From Ascidia mentula (Eukaryota; Chordata; Ascidiacea; Phlebobranchia; Ascidiidae), in the NCBI GenBank assembly GCA_947561715.1, contig OX387201.1, positions 21,156,001 through 21,220,000 on the forward strand: a stretch of DNA of 64,000 nucleotides. Reading direction: 5' to 3'. Numbering within the stretch: position 1 is the stretch's first letter; each line of letters begins with the position of its first letter. The notes below the pieces were generated by a model. It made no database searches, had not been told where the DNA came from, and saw only the letters and a list, made by a program, of their open reading frames with translations. Positions 13,331 through 24,605 of the stretch are shown here, piece by piece. The position numbers and the translations under genes are program-made.

Positions 13331-14086
13331 TGATCCTTTGATATTAGTTTTATGGACACTTGATAATATTGAATTTTCCCAATTATTTAATTACGTTATG
13401 ATGAATTGCACTCTTCAATCGCTGCATTTTTTATTTCTAATTTGTTCTCCAATTTTGCGATACATAAATCTAATATAACTTGAGTAGAATTTGATTGGGA
13501 AATCATAATTGTTCAGTACATTTGACATAAAGTCGCACATGGGTGCTTATGTTGTTCCTTTACCTGAGTTTAATTGAAAACCTGATGCAGAGAATTATAC
13601 TAAATACGTTTTTATTACTTCATTAAAACTACTTTGATATCAAGTTAGTCAAATAATTAGACACACGCATTAACTACTACACTTTCGGTATACAAGTACA
13701 GAGTTAACACACAAAGCAAAGAGTATTATGTCAGGTAGTAGAGGCTGAGCCTGATATAAAAGCACACTTTATATACTAGTGAGAGGGGTGACGATTTAGA
13801 GGTTCTGAAAAAAAAGATTGTTCACAGCAAGCATTTAACAGAAGACAATCAGTTACTGGAAAACCGGGTTAAACTTTACACAGGAAAACTGGCGCCATGG
13901 AGACGACCAACAAACAATCACCAGCAAATTAAAAGGCAACGTTATCCTGGTTGCTACGTAGTTACGTCACGGGCTTTTCAAGTGTGGTCGGACTGATCGA
14001 AAACTATTTTACTATTTTAGTCAAAATATGCGAGTCCTTGTTACGTTTTTATTCTTCTTGGCACGTTGACATTTATTAACTGTGGT
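13331..14086. other. Intergenic; no gene seen
   Basis: AT-rich sequence without a coding exon, tRNA or clear repeat that I can support. It ends at the stop codon of the minus-strand cathepsin fragment. Confidence 0.4.
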
Positions 14087-14792
14087 CTAACTTTCCTCTG
14101 GTGAGTAGCAACCCACGCCAACAGGATAAATTGCTTGTCCAGAAACAAAACAATTGTTGTCACGATCTTTGGCAATTTTCTTGAAACCCGAATCATTTTC
14201 ACCAACTCCCCAACTGAGCAAATATTGTCAATTTGAGAAATTTGAAATTATTTTTAAGAAGTTTAAAGACTTTACCAACAAGGATATATCTTATTTAAGG
14301 TATAATTGTACACGATAAAAACGATAAACACTTTGCTGATTTGTTGTAGTTTAGTTTTGTTCCACATTGGTAACTAATGGTTTATAACATGTTGTCTTAT
14401 GGCGTTTACACAAAAATATGATGGTATACCTGTTCTTGATAATCCAATACTTGTCTTCGCCACGTGGTTTGCTCTGATCTTTTCCATAACCAACAACCAA
14501 CACTGTGTGACGTAACGCGTTTTCGTTCGTTGGATTTAAACCTTTTTCCCAATCAGGATCATAAAATATATCTGAAAGTTCATTACACTGATATGATATT
14601 TAATATTTGCTCGCAAAATGGCAAATTTATTTACAGTTAAGTTATAAGAAGTTGTTTTCAAAAAGTTACCTTCATAGTTTGTGTGAGCATGGAATTTGAA
14701 TTTATTTGAAGCAACCAAACTGACAGCAACCGGCCCAACTTTCGCCACCACATTTTCAAGTTCTTTTTCACATCCTTTGATTTTCTTAAATC
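14087..14792 (-). CDS. Cathepsin L-like cysteine protease, C-terminal part only
   Basis: Three exons with consistent phases: 14792-14670 (VGPVAVSLVA), 14571-14430 (LRHTVLVVGYG with the catalytic His, then YWIIKN with the catalytic Asn) and 14213-14087 (completing KNSWG, then RDNNC and AIYPV, then stop). This is the end of a papain-family (C1A) peptidase, an enzyme that cleaves proteins in lysosomes or outside the cell. Family members are about 330 residues with a signal peptide, propeptide and catalytic Cys upstream. Those parts should lie between 14793 and about 16000 on the minus strand, but I find none there. The remaining ~130 residues are open and well conserved, so the piece is recent or the upstream exons lie farther away. 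As it stands it cannot be a whole enzyme. Confidence 0.8.
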
Positions 14793-16092
14793 CTAGTAAC
14801 AAATATTAACCCTTACAAACCTTCAGTGAATCAGCAAACTACTACACACTTAAACAACTGAATGCTGGTTGCGAGGAGACTGGGTGTGTTTAGTTTCATT
14901 GGATTGTAACGGTTACATTTTGCATAGTAGTTGAGGCGTAACTTGAAACGTACAGTCTATGTTTCGCGTTAAGGGAAGGTTCCGCTTAGGACACAAAATT
15001 CTTTTTTATTTCTGTATTGAAAATGTATTGATATTGAAAAAAAAAAACAGATGAAATTATGGCCTTACAAAAATCCCAAAATTTTTATGGCGTCAGAAAA
15101 CGGCCCCTGAAGCACAACCTTTTCTGATCATCAAAAAAACACTGACGTCATTATTTTGACAAATTGGGAAATCCCCTATCTGTCCAGTGCCAAGTGACGT
15201 TTTTAGGAAAAAATGGAAACTCAGAAAAACAAATGAATGATGACTTTTCAGCTAAGCGTCGCAGAGAGTTCACCAGCGGAGTTTAATTCCAATGCTGTGA
15301 AAGCTTTTGTGTATTACCTGACCTGCGAAAGTTTGTTTTCACGTTAATTTTAAATTTATATCAAGATTTATCATCATGTTTTTGTGTGGTCTGTTTAAGA
15401 ATTAGTTGTTAGATAGGTAAGCCCCCAGATTGGTTGTTTCTGACAAATTCTTGCAGGCAGTTTTTGCATTTGGCAGTATTTCATATTTGACCACTTTTTC
15501 GATCACTTTACTTATATTTTTATTTGACACTGTAATTTTTACGAACAAATCTGTAACTTCTGCTTGTTTTCCATAGTTGTCTGTAATGCACTAACATATG
15601 AAAAAACGTTGCGATCGTCCGCACAATTAACGATCGCCAAAAACAAAATCCGCGCAAAAAAACAAACTTTCCAATCCGGGATCCATTCATGAATTAATTG
15701 CTGTGGTTTGTCTTTTTTATATTTTTTCTCTCAACCCCGTTGTAAAAGGTTATAAATTTTAATACAAAACCGATGGAGCATTTTTTGTCAACAAGATTTT
15801 GTAGGAATTTCTTAAATACGTGGGACAAAACTTTCTATGCATCCACGTCAGGTGGTTATACTTGGTACAGTGACAAGCACCTCAATATCATTCCATGTAA
15901 ATAGACAACTGTATACAGGTTTGTTGAAGCTTATATGCAAAAATCTTCTGCATTTCTTTTTTTAGCTTTTTAATGCATTTTAATTTAGTTAATTTTAGTT
16001 GTTGGCAACAGATAACACAAAAAATGCGGACATGTTTGTTAAAGATTGAAGTATAAATTATTAGTTGTTGTAAACCTGTTTGCTTTGTTCAG
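14793..16092. other. Intergenic; no gene seen, cathepsin 5' exons absent
   Basis: I looked here for the propeptide and catalytic-Cys exons of the minus-strand cathepsin and for the first exon of the plus-strand molybdo-flavoenzyme copy, and found neither. The sequence is AT-rich with homopolymer runs. Confidence 0.4.
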
Positions 16093-17142
16093 TTGATGAT
16101 GTGGATCCGATGATGAGCCTGAACTCATGGCTCCGATCACAACCAGGACTCACTGGAACAAAAGTGATGTGTTATGAGGGAGTGGATGTGGATGTTGCGT
16201 GGTTGCCATGGAGAAAACTCCTGGAAAGATAGAAGCTGTAAACTCGGTGAATGTTGAAAGTTAAACTCTATGTCTTGGTTTGTTGTTTAATCATAACTGA
16301 TATGCAGATGCTTCCTATTCATTAACTAATTTTACTGTGTTTGACATAAAAATGCACATTAAAAAAAATTTATGTATTGACAAACGTATTTAGTGCCTCA
16401 GCCTGCTTGCTTCAGTGGACGGGTGCAGAGTAACAACTGTGGAAGGACTTGGGTCACGAAGAGATGGCTACAATGCAATACAAACTCGTGTAGCTGAGTT
16501 CGATGGTTCACAGTGTGGTTATTGCACTCCTGGCTTCGTCATGAATATGTACAGGTTCGCTTATCAATTAGAATACACAGAAAATTTGTGGTGGGTTATT
16601 CAGAGTATGTTTATTTGGCCTTTCAAACACAACTGTGCTTATTATATTAAATCATTGCAGTATATGCTTGGTTATTTGTAGTTGCCAATAAAACCACAAA
16701 GTAACCCTCTCGTCTTTTTAGCCTTTTATCAGAAGATCCAACTCCAACCGAGCAAAGATAGTTTTGATGGAGACATTTGTCGTTGTACAGGATATCGTCC
16801 CATACTTGATGCAATGAAATCTTCTGCAACAGATGCTGACCCAAAACTGCTGGAAAAATGTTCAGACATTGAGGTACAACATGCAATAAAATGTACAAAC
16901 TTCCTGATTCCTTTTCTGTTACCAACAAATACTTTAATTAAACAACATTGTATCTCAAGAAATATTTAACAGTTTTTGTTTCTTAGGACCTTAAAAGGTC
17001 AGGTTAGTGCAACTAAAAGCAACCAGGCTTGAATTATTTAATGGTGGAACTTCATGGATCCGACCAACTTCGTTTAATGATTTATTTGCAGTTCTTAAAT
17101 CCCAACCGACTGCTCAAATAGTTTGTGGAAACACTGCTTCTG
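16093..17142 (+). pseudogene. Xanthine dehydrogenase / aldehyde oxidase N-terminal fragment, broken
   Basis: Four exon-like pieces with splice signals: 16093-16237 (MMSLNSWLR then LTGTKVMC, first 2Fe-2S domain), 16415-16553 (TTVEGLGS, GSQCGYCTPG, second 2Fe-2S domain), 16733-16873 (DICRCTGYRPILDAMKS) and 16987-17142 (WIRPTSFNDLF, start of the FAD domain). In the first piece the frame changes between VMCYEG and CGCCVVAMEK, and the usual CGEG is replaced by CYEG. In the third piece the frame changes between PTPTEQ and DSFDG. The family is ~1,330 residues with FAD and molybdopterin domains; everything after ~220 residues is missing and the next recognisable coding DNA belongs to WDR24 and ANKAR copies. 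These enzymes oxidise purines or aldehydes; this copy cannot. Confidence 0.85.
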
Positions 17143-17565
17143 GTAAGTCTGATAAGACAAATTTATGTTATTTTGTTTGTGATCTCATGATGATCCATGG
17201 GAAAATACTTGAACCTGCGGTATGTGTTAAAATGAAGGCAAAAATGAGGTACAATAAGTTTGGGGTCAAAACAAAGCTGTGATAATGATTAAAGTAATTG
17301 TGGTTATAATTCAACTTGCATTTACAATGTCAGAAGTTGACCCAAACTTTGATTTGTTTGTGGTAAGAATTTCTCACCCTATAACTCTGAGTATTCAGGT
17401 AATTGTTTGTTTGAACAACAAACATCAACAAGTTTGTGTTGTAACATGTTGCTAGTCATCACCCAATAAAATCATACAGTTGACATAATTCACTAAACCT
17501 AACATTTGACATGATCACAGTACCTGGTCATCAACATGTTTGTCCTAACACATAATTAGCATTTT

Positions 17566-17771
17566 TTTTAATTTCAGGGCTTAAACATGAGTTGACATGG
17601 GTTGGAGTCCTGTGGATGTAAACTTGACCGCAACTGCTGCTACTAATGAAGCGGTTGTAGCTTGGGATTTAAACACTTCTGGCTTGCTATATTGTCTGAA
17701 TGTTGGTCACATGGTCACGAAAGTGTCACAACTCTCATGGAAATCTTTCGCTGAGTGGATCACAGGTTGGT
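17566..17771 (+). pseudogene. Stray copy of one WDR24 exon with its splice acceptor
   Basis: The segment matches 25076-25285, the second exon of the WDR24 homologue downstream, from the polypyrimidine tract and AG (ATTTCAGGG) to the donor-side CACAGG. It encodes GWSPVDVNLTATAATNEAVV, which matches the WD-repeat sequence of WDR24 with changes. It has a short deletion near its start and loses the conserved frame near its end. Because acceptor and intron sequence were copied, it arose by DNA duplication, not from mRNA. Confidence 0.85.
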
Positions 17772-18040
17772 GGATTTTAGATGATCGTGTGATAACGAGT
17801 TTCCATACTGGGATCTGTCGCGGGCATAAGACGTGCATATAAGATATATATGTTTGGGCAAAATAATGGCAAAACGGGGGTTGGGTTATCAAAATAAGGT
17901 TTCAAAAATGCACTAAACCTGCTTAAATTTCAAATCTATAATGAAGTGCAGTGTTCTGACTTCAAACAGAATCGGTCCAAATACAAAACAAGCACAATGT
18001 GTGTTTCTTCCTTACAAGCAGTAAAGAGCCATAATAATCC

Positions 18041-18302
18041 ATGAGAACTGCAGACACTTGCACACAATATTTCATCCTATAAGGTCTCATAAGTGCAGTT
18101 TGGTGTGACTGTGGCACTGGGCTACCTTGTAGACTACCATGCACACTTACACCACAGACACCACGAAGTTAAAATCACCACGAAGTTAAAATCTAAAATC
18201 CCTGACAGTATCCAAGCTGCCCCAGTGCCACAGTCACCAGCTGCACTGATAAGACTTTATAAATTGAAACAGTGCGTACATGTGTCCGCAGATCTAACAC
18301 AC
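18041..18302. repeat. Inverted repeat, ~85-bp diverged arms
   Basis: The left arm (about 18041-18125) is the reverse complement of the right arm (about 18214-18302) with scattered mismatches; both encode similar short peptides on opposite strands (PVPQSHQTALMR and PVPQSPAALIR). The loop is ~90 bp and contains a short direct repeat (GAAGTTAAAATC twice). It may be the remains of one exon or element copied in inverse orientation. I recognise no family. Confidence 0.6.
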
Positions 18303-18629
18303 ATCCATAATTACTGTACTAACCAGTATATATCAACCTAGTTTATTTTTACATTCAACTTGCCGCACATTTATCATATATTGCTAGAGTTGCGTCATCA
18401 ATTCTAATTGGTCTCAGAAGAAACAGCGACATTATTATATAAACAGGTGTGTGATTCCTAGCGACGTTGTTACAATCTGAGTGGAGCGCATTCCACGTAC
18501 GATATTCGGGTTAGGTCTGACTCATCCCTGTGTATATGCACTTATTTAAACTAACCCGGTATCCAACCACTGCTAATTTCGTCATCAATGAAACAAATAC
18601 GTCACGAAAATGGGAATTTAATGAAAAAC

Positions 18630-18692
18630 AGCTGCTGAATTTTTGCCACACCGGGGTTCGAACCCTGACTCTCCTTGCCATGAATCCCGATC
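18630..18692 (-). repeat. tRNA-like 3' half, SINE remnant
   Basis: The minus strand carries GGGTTCGAACCCCGGTGTGG, a T-arm-like block, preceded by sequence without a clear anticodon arm. It resembles the remnant near 8440-8500. I do not call a tRNA gene. Confidence 0.4.
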
Positions 18693-18748
18693 AGGCTTTT
18701 TGTGCTTAATATAACGTCGAGCGCCTTCACCAATGTTGTTGAAACAGG

Positions 18749-21700
18749 GACAACGCTACACCACTGCTCGTTGCTGCCTCAAGTGGAGCGCTCGATTGCC
18801 TCAAATTTCTCATCAAGTCTGGCGCCATCGTGCGATCGCGTGACGTCAACAATGACGGTCCCGTGCAAAGAGCAGCCCTCAGTTACCACACTGACGTCAT
18901 CAAATATTTGATTAGTTTGAAGGGGAGGAAGGATGGTGATGACGAGGAAAGTTTAAACGTGTGGCCATCTTTGGTTGGTGAGTGACGTCATTGTTGCGTA
19001 ATAGCACCAGGATTACGTACTGAAATTACGCTGAAGATGCTTTTTGCGTATATGCGTGTGTATTTGTGAATTTATTAGCAGGCCGGATGACTCTTTAAGG
19101 AACTTTGGTTCCATCGGTTGATGTTGTAATTTTGAGAAAATTTTGTTTATTTTCGAAATAAGTCGGAAACTCTGTGTGTGGAAAATGTGACAATTTATTT
19201 ATTTATTATTCCCTAACATTATTGTAACCTCACAAAAAACAAATTCTCTATTTAAGAAATGCTGGAATGCCGATTCGTTTCCCGCCAAGACGCTTCGCTT
19301 CGTTGCCTCGAGGTTCTGCTTCATCGCACACCGACTTACTGGCGCCCTCTGTTGGCGGCTGATGCAGTTCCTCCTCTTGTTAATTTGCTCCGGAGCGCAA
19401 GAAGAAGACCCACGTCAGGAACCATGTCCCTTGATTCTGGTTCGTTTTTAACTGTGGTCAATGTGGGCACATGTTTTTCGTCGGATAAATTAAATTTAAA
19501 GCTATCCCGGCGACTGTGCGTGGTGTTCGCCCGGATGTTTCGTCACTGGCCCCAAAAGCTGCACGGATGAGACCTAATGGTCGAAACACCCACTAAACCT
19601 GACTGGCACTCACTAAAAGACGTGTGTTGTTTGCCGCTAAATGTCGCTGCAACGTTTTTATTCCCGCAATAAGCTTCGTTAAATCTTTACGCGGATGCAC
19701 TGAGTGTGTGTTTGTGGTTGGCGTCCAAGTTGTAACTCCAGAAATCCCAAACCATCGAACTTTGTGGTCGAGGACTCAGTGAACATTTGTGTTGAAGGTT
19801 TAGGGAAGGATTTGGAAGACGAGACGACTTCTCCCTTAAGATCACTCGCTTGTTCTGTTATTTGCCTCATGTCGGAACAGGATGACGTCAGAGTTGAGAT
19901 TGCGAACGCTGGCGCGATTCCAAGTAGGTGTTAAGTCACGTGGTTAACATTTCACTTTTGTCAGGATAGAAATCGTAGTTGAATACCTGTTCAGTATTTT
20001 TTTGAAAATCACGTAAAAAAAAAAAAAGAAGAGAAATTGTGTGTCTGACTCGGAAACCCTCATGATTTTATCGGTGCTATTTTATGTATCACGTTTTCTG
20101 TTCATGTCTGCAGTAACTTTGCGTAAAAATTATGTAATTTGTGCAATGTCTGCTTATCGTACAGCATTTGATTAAGTTAAGTGTAAAATATATTGAATAT
20201 GCCGTCGATTGGTCAGACTTGTTTCTTTTCAATCGGGGACTATTTTTCGCAGCTCTTATTTCTCTGTTAAAACCCATGGCCTCCCACGATCTTGATCCGG
20301 AGAACCAGGATCTGGAATCTACGGATGAGAGATGCGAGATTTAATCGCGTTCCTCCGTCGTTCTCTCGGATCTCGCTCACGTGGATGACAACGCGTCACC
20401 CATCGCCGCACATGGTGGTATCCGACCGTTAGTTGAACTCCTCCAAGTTGACGTGAGTCAGAAATAACAGGAGGGGAATTCTGGATTAAATTTATTGCAG
20501 TTGGTTTAAAACCGATGCCTCACGTCCGTCGTATACTTCCCATGGGATTTGAGGTAATTGTAACTTTCCAGCTTGTATTGTTCCAGGTTGTGGATGTGCT
20601 TGTCAACGTCATCAACACCCTGGCTTCACTCTGTCGGGGAGACACGAGTGGTGCGGGCGACATCCAGCGGAGAATTATGGAGTGTGGAGCTTCCGGGTTC
20701 CTGGTTGATTTTCTCACGGTGAAGGACGATTCGCTTCAGACGGCGACTGCTGACGCGATTGCTGCTGTTTGCGATGACAACCAGGACAACCAGGTATAAC
20801 GGGTGTGGGGATGAAGCTTGTTGTGAATTGTGACCTAAATATTAATCCACACTTGTGGGATTTTGCACCTGTTGAAGAACTGAATATTTTCAGTCAAGAA
20901 GTGAAGTCGTTGTTTATATTGCTTGCAGTAATCATTTTGTTTGGCCGGTGTTGTTTTTACAAAAGATTTACTGAAATATTAAAATTGGTCTTTTTTGTTG
21001 TTTCCTAAATGTCAGAAAGTTAAAAATTTATCCAAAGATTTTACACAGAACGAATTTGTTCAAATCGGAGTGTTAGTGCCGCTGGTGGCGATATTGCGAG
21101 GTCATTGCATTCCCGCTCAGATAAAAGCTGCGCTTGCTGTTGGATGCATCACTAGAGGGAACCAGGCAGCCCAACACGAGGCGTCGTTAGAAGAAGCTCC
21201 GACCGCTCTGTGTCGTCTGTTTCAAGTAAGTAGAGAATGAAGTTACAAAAATCAAGTTTGTCAAGTTTAAAGAATTTCTCATTGAAACCTTGTGACTTTT
21301 AGTGGAACTCTTTTCCGGCATTTTTTTGATTTTTTCTTTCCATTTTGCAAAAAAAACATGAATCAACCCAATGTAAAGATTTCCATCAACTTTTATTTTC
21401 GTAACAGATTTGGTCGGATGAGGTGAAGGAACGCGGCGCATGCGCACTGTGGTCGTTGGCCGGTCACCACCCTGAGCAGCAGAGAGCAATTGCTCGCAGA
21501 ATCGGGACGAGTCAAATCATTGACATGTTACTCAGCAAATCCGACACGCTTCAGTTGATCGGTAAAAAGTTGCTTTATTTCTGATATTTGAAATAAAACA
21601 AACGAATAATATTAAAAATGAAACAGTGTATGTCGGAAAACAAAATGAGTTCAGGAAACACAAGATCCCAATCAGTGGAAGTTGTCGCTAAAAAGATTCT

Positions 21701-23739
21701 TCGCGGAGTATTTTAGCAAAACGATTTTTTGATGTCAATGGCTGGAATGTATTGACTCGTTTGTAGGTTGCCAGGCGGTGGCAGCATGGAGCTGGAAAAG
21801 TTCATCGAGTCAGGCGCGTTTGTCACGTGACAACACTATCCCTCCGCTCATCCGGTTGCTCAGGTTGGGGAAAACCAGTCGGAAAGTCGTCATGGGAACA
21901 CTGGACGCTATTAACAAGATGTGCATTGGTGCGTGACCATTTTTCCTACCTCTGTAACGTGCATTTCAGGTATTATAATAACGACAATGGCTGCGCGTGA
22001 AGCTTTTTTGTTTTCGAAAGCGTTAGAGGGAGCTTGAACGTCTGGTGTTGTTTTTTTTACCTATTTGAAAATATTGGTTTCGTTCAGAATGCAATATTTT
22101 GTGTTTGTAAAATCAGTGAATTTCCTAAAGTTTGTTTTTGATAAATTTGTTTATTATTATTTCACTTTATTTTCACATCGGTCCAGGTGTAGCCCACATA
22201 AACAACAAGAACTCTCAACTCACAATTGCCGAAGAGGGCGCCATTGAGCTGCTGGTCAACAGAGTGTGGAAAACGTCACGTGACGAGAAGATGACGCGAT
22301 GCCAGAAATTACGTCATAGAGTCGCGATTAAACAAAAGATGTTTGTTCTAAAGGTCGATCTTCTCCATTGTTTATCGTGTCTTGTTAGCGGTTGTCAGGA
22401 GAACGAAGACAAACTGAACGAATTGGACGGATTCGGATTCGAAATTATTCTGCAAGTCTGCAACTCGCCCAGTATGGTGGGTTTGTTGTAAAACCTTTGT
22501 GATGTAATAAAGAATGCTCAATATATAGTACCGGGTGGGTAATCCCCACCTCTACTACTTGTTTCCCACAACTCCTGTTGAATCTGCGAAGCTTGCTTTA
22601 AGCCAGGGTATTTACTTTCTATTGAAATTTACGTACAAATAATTGGCGATAAAGTTAATTGCGTGTGCATAGTTTATGTGTGAACGAATTGGAAGTAATT
22701 TTTACAAGCATATGTTTTGTTCTTTTTAAGGCGGAGAAATTACAAGCAGTATCCACTCTAACCATGTTCGCATTCAACCGAATCCAACAACAACAACGGA
22801 TTTCACGCTTGGGTGGTTTGAGCCTCACAACGTTTGAGGAGTTATTTCGGTGCAAGGATCCGATTTTTGAAACTACCGCAGCTTTTCAGGTAAAGTTGGA
22901 AAGAAATATCTTGTATCTTAGACAGCTTTGTGAGATGAATAAAAACCTCATGCAATAATATAAACCTTGTGTGGAACGAAATCGTGGAGGAAGTGGTTTT
23001 AAGTTATAGCAGTTGTGTATTTAACAGCTGGTTGTTCTCGCTCGCATCATAACAAACACTTCCCTTGTCGAATCTTCTGCTAGAGGCGTCATTACGCTCG
23101 TCAACTTCCTCGATGACGTCAACGATGACGTAGTGGCAATGGCAGGTACGTGTTGAAATATATATTCGACTTTTTGGGTGATTTGTATTGACAGATTTTA
23201 TATTGACATTTTTCTATTTCCACGTGGTTTAAACTTTATGATGACATTTTTAGGATATTTATCTTTCAACCGAACGGCGAGCAGAGAGTTGATGACGTCA
23301 TGCAGAGCGACTGAAGGCCTTTGTGTCACTCTTACAGATAATTTGGGTGAAGATGGAAAAGTGTCTGATGAGTTTGTAGCCGAGTTTAAACGACAGGCGA
23401 CCATCGGTTTGCCGATTGTTAAAAGAAAAGAGGAGTAAGTTCGTTATAATTTGTGTTAACGTACATTCTACTGAGCTTAGACACAAGCTTTCATGCAGCA
23501 AAAGTTCTGGGGTTTATTTCAATCATAAAAATATCAACCTTTGTTTATTCAGGGCCGTCAAGACCTCAAACAGCGCAAACGAGGGCAAACACCTTACATG
23601 TTAACGGGTAGGAAATGCCTCGTAGTGTACGTTAAAATACAGGAACACTGAAATGTGGATTTTTTCAGAGCTGCTCACCGGACGATGAGAGCACGTTCGA
23701 TTTCCCCAGCCAACAGAAAAGTTTCTACAAACAAATAAA
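18749..23739 (+). CDS. ANKAR: Ankyrin and armadillo repeat-containing protein (ANKAR) homologue, 5' end missing, one in-frame stop
   Basis: Exons: 18749-18977 (ankyrin-type, ATPLLVAASSGALDCLKFLI), 19257-19413, 19742-19923, 20253-20452, 20587-20793, 21049-21225, 21408-21561, 21767-21928, 22187-22476, 22731-22889, 23028-23145, 23254-23434, then a last exon from 23553 (stop 23602) or 23670 (stop 23739). All phases agree. Armadillo-like helices recur (NAGAIPTLISLLK; ARGVITLVNFL; FAFNRIQQQQ) and the C-terminal EFKRQATIGLP matches what I recall of vertebrate ANKAR. A TAA at 20342-20344 interrupts exon four in an otherwise open frame. Vertebrate ANKAR is ~1,430 residues; the N-terminal part is not found here. 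An armadillo segment expected between the exons ending 23145 and starting 23254 also seems absent. Molecular function is poorly known. Confidence 0.85.
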
Positions 23740-23742
23740 ACT

Positions 23743-24605
23743 TTTCTGTTCCTTTGTTTTACTTATTGTATGCAGTTGCGCGACAAGTTCGTGTAGTTTG
23801 TAAATATTTCACTGTGAATATTTGTATGCTTCCTGTATTATGTGAAAGATACGATGCTGTTTTTTTATGTTCTTGCATTCCTTTTTGAAGTGACACGTTT
23901 TGTGAGATTTATAAAACTGTGAACATCCCAGATTCTTCCACTGATGTAACATTTTTTTACTCATAATTGCATCGTGTGTACTTAGTAAAGAATGTTTGAC
24001 AAAGTTAGACATATGCATATTTACCTTAAATTTTTGTAGAAATCGAGTAGCTTTACTACAATAAATTGTTGGCTTCCAACCGAATATTTGCAATATAGAA
24101 TATTGCTCGTTCATGCAAAATGTATATCAACTTGATTCAATCTGGCTATTTTGTGTATACAAAAAAAATTAGGTGATTATTGCAAGTCAGCAATCAGCAT
24201 TAGAAAAGTTAATGTTCTGGTTGCGAGGATAAAATCGCTGTTCCTGTTGGAAAATCACTGAAGCGTGCAAGAGACGAATTTGTTTTGTTTACATTTTCTC
24301 GGGAATTAGTTTGTTTAAGAACTTGCTGCTACAGTATTTATGTAGTTAACCGTAAGCAGGTTTCTTTATCTGTGAAAAATCACCTTTGCATCTGCGCTTA
24401 AATGGTTTTTCTGGGTCGGATTGGAATAATTGTTGTTATAGTGTAATTTTATCAAAAATTTGCAAGGGCAAACAGAGTCAGTGTGTTGTTCTTTAAATAT
24501 ACAATAAATTTCATGACCTTGTCTTCTGTAAACCAAAGTGCTTATGTGTTGTGGAAGTGATATTAAATATAAAACACCGCATATTTCATCGGAAAACTTG
24601 AAATT
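23743..24605. other. Intergenic between ANKAR and WDR24; no gene seen
   Basis: Should contain the ANKAR 3' UTR and the WDR24 promoter. A 101-codon minus-strand open frame at 23809-24114 is AT-rich, has no domain pattern I recognise and is not kept. Confidence 0.4.

Noticed and set aside
18630-18692. tRNA gene on the minus strand
   Set aside because: Only the T-arm half is recognisable; no anticodon arm or acceptor pairing, so a SINE remnant is likelier.
23809-24114. A 101-codon minus-strand open frame between ANKAR and WDR24
   Set aside because: AT-rich composition, no recognised domain and no splice or start context beyond chance.
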